Shown here one piece after another: positions 59,581 through 64,000 of a stretch of DNA of 64,000 bases. The DNA comes from Platerodrilus igneus. Its lineage: Eukaryota > Arthropoda > Insecta > Coleoptera > Lycidae. The DNA lies in NCBI GenBank assembly GCA_036346225.1, contig JARFIW010000500.1:434001-498000 (forward strand), read 5' to 3'. The stretch's first letter is position 1; each line of letters starts with the position of its first letter. The position numbers and the translations under genes are program-made. The notes beneath the pieces were generated by a model. That model was not told the DNA's origin, searched no databases, and saw only the letters and a list, made by a program, of their open reading frames with translations.

Positions 59581-59710
59581 GAACCGAGCTGCATTGCTGT
59601 GTGAGAATGTCAGGGAACCATGTAGGTTAGTTTAGAAAATAAATAAGTGCAGGTACATGTCCAACCAGTTTTGAGACGGGAAACCCAATGACGAAAAAAT
59701 AAGCGCAGAC
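59576..59710 (+). pseudogene. Shortened second copy of the non-LTR 3' coding end
   Basis: GAACCGAGCTGCATT is followed after a deletion by GGAACCATGTAGGTTAGTTT and GTACATGTCCAACCAGTTTT, corresponding to the last 30 codons of the ORF (REMCRLAQNR, YASNQS). Most of the C-terminal domain is missing. Confidence 0.65.
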
Positions 59711-59925
59711 AAATCTGATGATTATTATAAACAACTAGTTGTTTGTTGTGAAATATCTGCAACTAATGTTGACTGTGCGAAAAGACATATTGGAAAAAAT
59801 ATTAAATCAGTAAATGTTCAAGTGCTGGGGGAACTTGGCAGCCGCAGGCTGCTTACCCCCTTTCGCAACCACTCAATGTCGAAAAAATAGGGTATATAAT
59901 TGTAAAACAATAGAAGTTGACCGAA

Positions 59926-60402
59926 CTGCATCTAACAAGAAAGAACGGCGCCTATGATGAAAGACAACAAATATAGAACAAAAAGTTGTTGAAAGCGAAT
60001 GTGTGGAGCACAGCACAGACAATATGCCTACGAAATACGAGTAGTCTGAAAAGCAGACAGAAGAACAGTAACGGCCTTTGAAATGCCGTGCTTCAGATGT
60101 TTGAGGATAGACAGACAAAGTTAATAACAAATAGGTTATAGAAACAGTAAGGGAACAAGGATATCTTTGGGAAAAGGAATATGAGAAATAGAAGGGCAGA
60201 ATACGTTCTAAGGCATTTTTGGGGAATAGTATGGGATATATGACAAGCAGAGATAGGAAAAAAGAGGTGGATGTAGACCTAGATCAGATAGTGATAGATG
60301 CAGACTGTGCAAATTTTGGGAAAATCTGTAGGTTAGTTCAGAATAGGAAACAATGATGGTACGCGTCTAACCAGTTTCAGGACTGAAGACCCAATGATGA
60401 TG
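59926..60402 (+). pseudogene. Third copy of the non-LTR 3' coding end
   Basis: From CCGAACTGCATCTAACAAGA through TGTGGAGCACAGCACAGACA, CTTTGAAATGCCGTGCTTCA, ACAGACAAAGTTAATAACAA, AGGTTAGTTCAGAATAGGAA and CGCGTCTAACCAGTTTCAGG to ATGATGATG. It follows the C-terminal domain of 58650-59146 but is more diverged and closer to the minus copy at 34540-35087. It forms the actual 3' end of the inserted element. Confidence 0.78.
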
Positions 60403-61199
60403 ATACAAAAAACGCACACAAACAGATACTTAAACTTCGATTCAAACCACCCACACTGTGTCAAACGAGGAATTATCAAAACCATGTATGAAAGCAAAAT
60501 TAATATCATCAAACGAAGAAATTTTAAAGAAAGAGAAAAACCTAATCAGTTGTACACTAATAAAAAACAAGTATCCTAAAAGAATAATAAAGAAAAAAAT
60601 GAATAAAGTTCCAAAATATAAAAAAAAAGAAAATAGAAACTACGATACGCATCAAAAAATGCTCTCAATACCACACACAAAAGAATTCTCCGAAAAAATC
60701 AAAAAATAGGAAATAAATTCAAAATCAAAACAGTATTTAGAACCAACAATACACTAAGAACACAATTAACAAAAACAAAACCCAAAAACGCAATACCTAG
60801 TTCAAAAAACTTCATCTGCAAAATACCGTGCGAATATAAGAAGTTTTATATAGGGGAAAGTTCCAGACCATTTGAAGTTCGATTAAAAGAACATAAATCA
60901 TACATAAAAAATAGAAAATTTGAAAAATCCATGATGTGCCTACATGCATGGAAGTCTGGCCATAAAATAAAATGATGGGAGGACGCAAAAATTATTGACA
61001 AAGAAGAAAACCACCAAAAACGCAAAATCAAAGAAGCTGTTTATATAACCCTACATAAAAATAACTGCGTAGCAAACGAATTTGCGACTTTCAGTAAACA
61101 ATGAATTCCATTACTAAAAGTAATAACAAATGAAAATCAAATACCCCCAATATCTATGTAACATTGCAAGTTTTTCCTGGGTTTTCTTTGCGATATTAA
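60403..61199 (+). pseudogene. Penelope-like element B, C-terminal part with GIY-YIG endonuclease
   Basis: Continues from 55871: THTNRYLNFDSNHPHCVKRG, IIKTMYESKINIIKRRNFKE, then QLYTNKK, FSEKIKK, TVFRTNNTLRTQL, SSKNFICKIPCEYKKFYIGE (GIY-YIG-like: ICKIPCE...FYIGES, about 60808-60860), SSRPFEVRLKEHKSYIKN (catalytic Arg in EVRLKEH), MMCLHAWKSGHKI, then FATFSKQ and a stop at 61102. The core nuclease residues are readable but there are stops before and after. The 3' untranslated part is broken at 61199 by the BEL/Pao remnant and resumes at 62388. Confidence 0.82.
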
Positions 61200-61415
61200 T
61201 GTTAACTGTACTCTTTGGAAGCTGTAAGATGTCGGAAATAAACACAAATAACGTTAAAAATCTTTTATTATGTACTATGTGTTGACCAAACATTCTTAAA
61301 CGTGACGTTTCCATAATGACATCCCGACAGCGACTGACTCTACATAACAAAAATGGGCGTCACATGCTAGATTAATAAACGTGGAAGGGATGCGTGATTG
61401 TTTATAGTCTTAACA
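61200..61415 (-). repeat. 3' LTR of the BEL/Pao remnant
   Basis: 216 bp, minus strand from TGTTAAGACTATAAACAATC to AGTACAGTTAACA, with inverted ends TGTTAA / TTAACA. Over 95 percent identical to 62183-62387 by eye. The small frame at 61350-61114 starts inside it. Confidence 0.82.
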
Positions 61416-61752
61416 TACCGCACGCCTTAAAATAACAATTTTAACATTATAAATATGAACACAACATAGTATAGGTAAGTATAGTTCAACATAATTAGTT
61501 TAGTAAAACATACTGTAGCATAAGATATTTATGATTACATAGTATAAGTATTATATATAGCATAGATTTTTATCATACATATATAAGTATAAAAATATCT
61601 CATAGTATTACTGTACATAGTCAAATTGATAAAAATAATACAACATATTCTAACAATATGTAAAAGAACTCATAGAAATGAGGTTTGTCATAACTCAAAC
61701 AATGTGATATGTTATACATAGAACCATATAACATTCACATTAATGATTAAAT

Positions 61753-62322
61753 TTATGTTTCAGGTTCTACAGGAAGAACGCATATTTTATTCACTGGACG
61801 CTTAAACACGTCATTCGAGCACTTTACACTCACTACACGTACAGTGTTGTCTCTTCCTGGATGCAGTTCAATGATCCGTCCCAATTTCCAATTGGAGGGA
61901 GGTAAGTTACTATCCTTAATAATGACTAAGGAACCAATTTTTATAGCACTGTTGTCGCGTTGCCATTTATAACGTTGTTGAAGTTGAGATACGTATTCAA
62001 CTGACCAACGTTTCCATATGTGCTGATTAATTTGTAGTAGGTGCTGGTATCTATCTAATCGATTTAATTTCAGATCCGTTACATCTGGATCCGCGATTGC
62101 CGATAACGTACGTCCGATTAAAAAGTGAGCCGGAGTTAGTGCTTGTAAGTCATTTGGATCTGAGGACATAGGCCTCAAAGGCTCTTTGGAAGCTGTAAGA
62201 TGTCGGAAATAAACACAAATAACGTTAAGAAATCTTTTAGTATGTACTATGTGTTGACCAAACATTCTTAAACGTGACGTTTCCATAATGACATCTCGAC
62301 AGCGACTGACTCTACATAACAA
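61753..62322 (-). pseudogene. BEL/Pao pol C-terminus fused to LTR-derived codons
   Basis: An open run of 189 codons. The first 48 or so are read from LTR sequence; the same start, MLCRVSRCRDVIMETSRLRM, occurs in the 3' LTR at 61350. From LRPMSSDPNDLQALTPAHFL onward the protein is the end of BEL/Pao polyprotein (the DUF5641 region after the integrase): IGRTLSAIADPDV, LDRYQHLLQINQHIWKRWS, EYVSQLQQRYKW, IKIGSLVIIKDSNLPPSNWK, LGRIIELHPGRDNTVRVV, NKICVLPVE, stop. In intact elements this segment follows the integrase. It has no catalytic residues, so the ORF is a deletion product, not a working gene, though it has stayed open. Confidence 0.82.
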
Positions 62323-62387
62323 AAATGGGCGTCACATGCTAGATTAATAAACGTGGAAGGAATGCGTGATTGTTTATAGTCTTAACA
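62183..62387 (-). repeat. 5' LTR of the BEL/Pao remnant, last bases lost
   Basis: 205 bp, identical to most of the 3' LTR but lacking its last 12 or so bases (the TACAGTTAACA end), because the deletion junction lies at 62183, next to AGGCCTCAAAGG of pol. Confidence 0.82.
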
Positions 62388-62392
62388 ATTAA

Positions 62393-62683
62393 CATGAAAT
62401 ACAGCCTTCATACATGATTTCTATTTATACATACAATAACTAATTACATAACAATAGGCATATTAACAGCCCCCGTAGAACAGCATTGGTATCTGACAAG
62501 TGTAAACCCACCATAGGTTTACCTCAGAACCATACACAATCTTCGTTGTACAGCATTGGTATGTGACAAGTGTAAATCCGCCATATGGTTGCCTCAGAAC
62601 CATGTTAAAATCTACCACAGTTAGCCTAAATCATAATGAGTCTTCCTCCTCAAGACAAATATAAATGTATAAATGTATGATAG
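62393..62683 (+). repeat. Penelope-like element B tail with a 70-bp tandem repeat
   Basis: CAGCATTGGTAT(C/G)TGACAA recurs at 62481 and 62551, 70 bp apart, each followed by GTGTAAA(C/T)CC, CCATA, and GCCTCAGAACCATG-like ends. It lies between the BEL/Pao insertion and the second element B copy. Probably untranslated 3' or 5' repeat sequence of the Penelope-like family. Confidence 0.6.
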
Positions 62684-63203
62684 GGCAAAATTAATATCAT
62701 CAAACGAAGAAATTTTAAAGAAAGAGAAAGACCTAATCAGATATACACTAATAAAAAACAAGTATCCTAAAATAATAATAGAGAAGAAAATGAATAAAGT
62801 CCCAAAAAATAAAATAGAAAGAAAATAGAAACAACGATACGCATCAAAAATGCTTTCAATACCATACATAAAAGGATTCTCCGAAAAATTCAAAGAATAG
62901 GAAACAAATTCACAATCAAAACGGTATTTAGAACCAACAATACACTAGGAACACAATTAACAAAAACAAAATCTAAAAACGCAATACAAAGTTCAAAAAA
63001 CTGCATCTACAAAATACTGTGCGAATGTAACAAGCTTTCTATAGGGGAAAGTTACAGACCATTTGAAGTTTGATTTAAAAAACATAAATCATATATAAAA
63101 AATAAAAAATTTCAAAAATCCATGATTTGCCGACATGCATGGGACTCCAGTCATAAAATAAAAGGGGAGGATGCAAAAACTATTGACAGAGAAGATGTAC
63201 CAT
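62684..63203 (+). pseudogene. Second copy of Penelope-like element B, C-terminal part
   Basis: Colinear with 60497-61020 at roughly 90 percent: AAAATTAATATCATCAAACG, AAACAAGTATCCTAAAATAA, then the GIY-YIG region CEC NKLSIGESYRPFEV (YIG changed to SIG) and MICRHAWDSSHKIK. Frameshifts and a stop after FEV make it dead. It starts abruptly in the region after the RT (5' truncation) and ends at about ACTATTGACAGAGAAGATG. Confidence 0.8.
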
Positions 63204-64000
63204 GCCACTTTATTGGTCTTCATGTCATGCTACAGTTTCGTAGTCTCTAAAGATTTATTCTTTGTAATTGCTTACTTTCAAGAACATAGTATAGTTCATG
63301 TGAGGTAGTGCGTAATTATGTTCAGTTCTTTGCTGCTTGTTAAGCTGCCTATATTTCTAAATGTTTACTCTGATACAAGTTTAAATAACTAGTTTAATTT
63401 TGTCTAATAAATTGCTGAAGAATCTTTAACAATTTTATTGTACAGAGTTCAATTCCTCTTTGTATTTAAAAGTTTGAGAAACGTGAAATGTTTAAATAAA
63501 TTCTAATTAGCTGGAATAATATCTTCATACATAACACAAGTAGATTTGAATACCACATATAAATGCAAATTCAAGTTTCCCCAATAAAACAGGTTAAGTT
63601 AAAAAGAAAGCGTCTGTTTTCAATCTGCGAATTACTTTGATGTTAAAACAAAATAATATTTTAGGAACCTTGTAATGTGTTAGGTGATCGCTTACTTCAT
63701 AGTTTGTCCATCGTATTTATAACAGAAGGTAAGATTTTTATGGAACAGTAATCATGTTCTTTGAAACATCCCAACCATGTTGAGGCTAATAATAATTTAT
63801 TTTAGGACCTACCGACAGGTTACTTAACTTGTACATATCTAGTAGATATGGTTTCTTCATCAGGGAACTCAGCTAAATGTTGACATACCAAACCTAGTAT
63901 TTAAGAAAATTTAGTAAATTCAACTTTAGTTCCTGTTGTTATTTCAAGTATGCATCACAACTGCAGTTCCTGCCATAGTAGTTAAAATCCTTAAACTTCA
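63204..64000. other. No gene recognised
   Basis: AT-rich DNA to the end of the window with no frame or repeat that I can support. Confidence 0.5.

Larger units (their letters stand above)
55862..60412 (+). mobile_element. Non-LTR retrotransposon (CFDP2/RTE-like) with 10-bp target duplication
   Basis: The element occupies 55872-60402. ATACAAAAAA precedes it (55862-55871) and follows it (60403-60412), and the Penelope-like protein reads on across the join. It has a 300-bp leader, one broken ORF (endonuclease plus RT), and a 3' region in which the C-terminal coding segment and a spacer are repeated. It ends in ATGATGATG. Near full length at the 5' side, so among the younger insertions here. Confidence 0.82.
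61195..62392 (-). mobile_element. Internally deleted BEL/Pao LTR element with ATTAA duplication
   Basis: The body 61200-62387 lies between ATTAA (61195-61199) and ATTAA (62388-62392), a 5-bp duplication as for BEL/Pao. On the minus strand it begins with an LTR (TGTTAAGACT at 62387), then joins directly to the last 130 codons of pol, the stop, 340 bp of 3' untranslated DNA and a second LTR (61415-61200, ending TTAACA). All gag and most of pol are lost. It is inserted in the tail of Penelope-like element B. Confidence 0.85.

Overview
The window looks like repeat-rich, AT-rich DNA from an arthropod, most likely an insect. The evidence is the mix of decayed mobile elements: Penelope-like elements with GIY-YIG domains, a DD41D mariner, a BEL/Pao remnant, CFDP2-type non-LTR retrotransposons, MULE, Gypsy, tyrosine-recombinase elements and a tRNA-derived SINE. 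I found no intact host gene, rRNA or tRNA gene. Nearly every recognisable protein stretch belongs to a broken mobile element, so the window is probably intergenic or deep intronic.

Layout. 1-11.3 kb holds scattered fragments: MULE transposase running off the left edge, a hAT-type MITE with target duplication, a decayed transposase with a Cys/Gly/Asn motif, a Tc1 helix-turn-helix piece and a Gypsy reverse transcriptase piece. 11.3-17.4 kb carries a degenerate tandem repeat of about 130-160 bp (called repeat A here), split by a 3.1 kb nested palindrome made of about 157-bp monomers in both orientations. 18.1-27.7 kb is a large imperfect inverted repeat. Its arms again carry repeat A, and each arm holds a dead mariner. 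The left arm also has a 10-bp TCGATACG array. The right arm alone carries a 2 kb tyrosine-recombinase element with palindromic ends.

27.8-33 kb has a mariner C-terminus, a SINE and an AT-flanked hairpin. 35.8-38.9 kb is a Penelope-like element split by a 2049-bp DD41D mariner with 329-bp terminal repeats. 39.5-45 kb holds short tandem repeats, a non-LTR fragment, an LTR with a primer-binding site, a solo LTR and dispersed repeats. 46.5-47.5 kb is a third, minus-strand Penelope-like pseudogene.

53.9-63.2 kb is a clear insertion stack. A Penelope-like element is split by a non-LTR retrotransposon (10-bp target duplication) whose 3' end is reiterated three times, and also by a deleted BEL/Pao element (5-bp duplication). 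A second truncated copy of the same Penelope family follows.

The genes do not form a pathway. What can be read is a relative order of insertions. The least expected structures are the nested palindromes at 12.4-15.6 and 18.1-27.7 kb, the shared repeat A that links them, and the tyrosine-recombinase element with palindromic termini. All calls were made by eye from translation and repeat matching; no database search was run.
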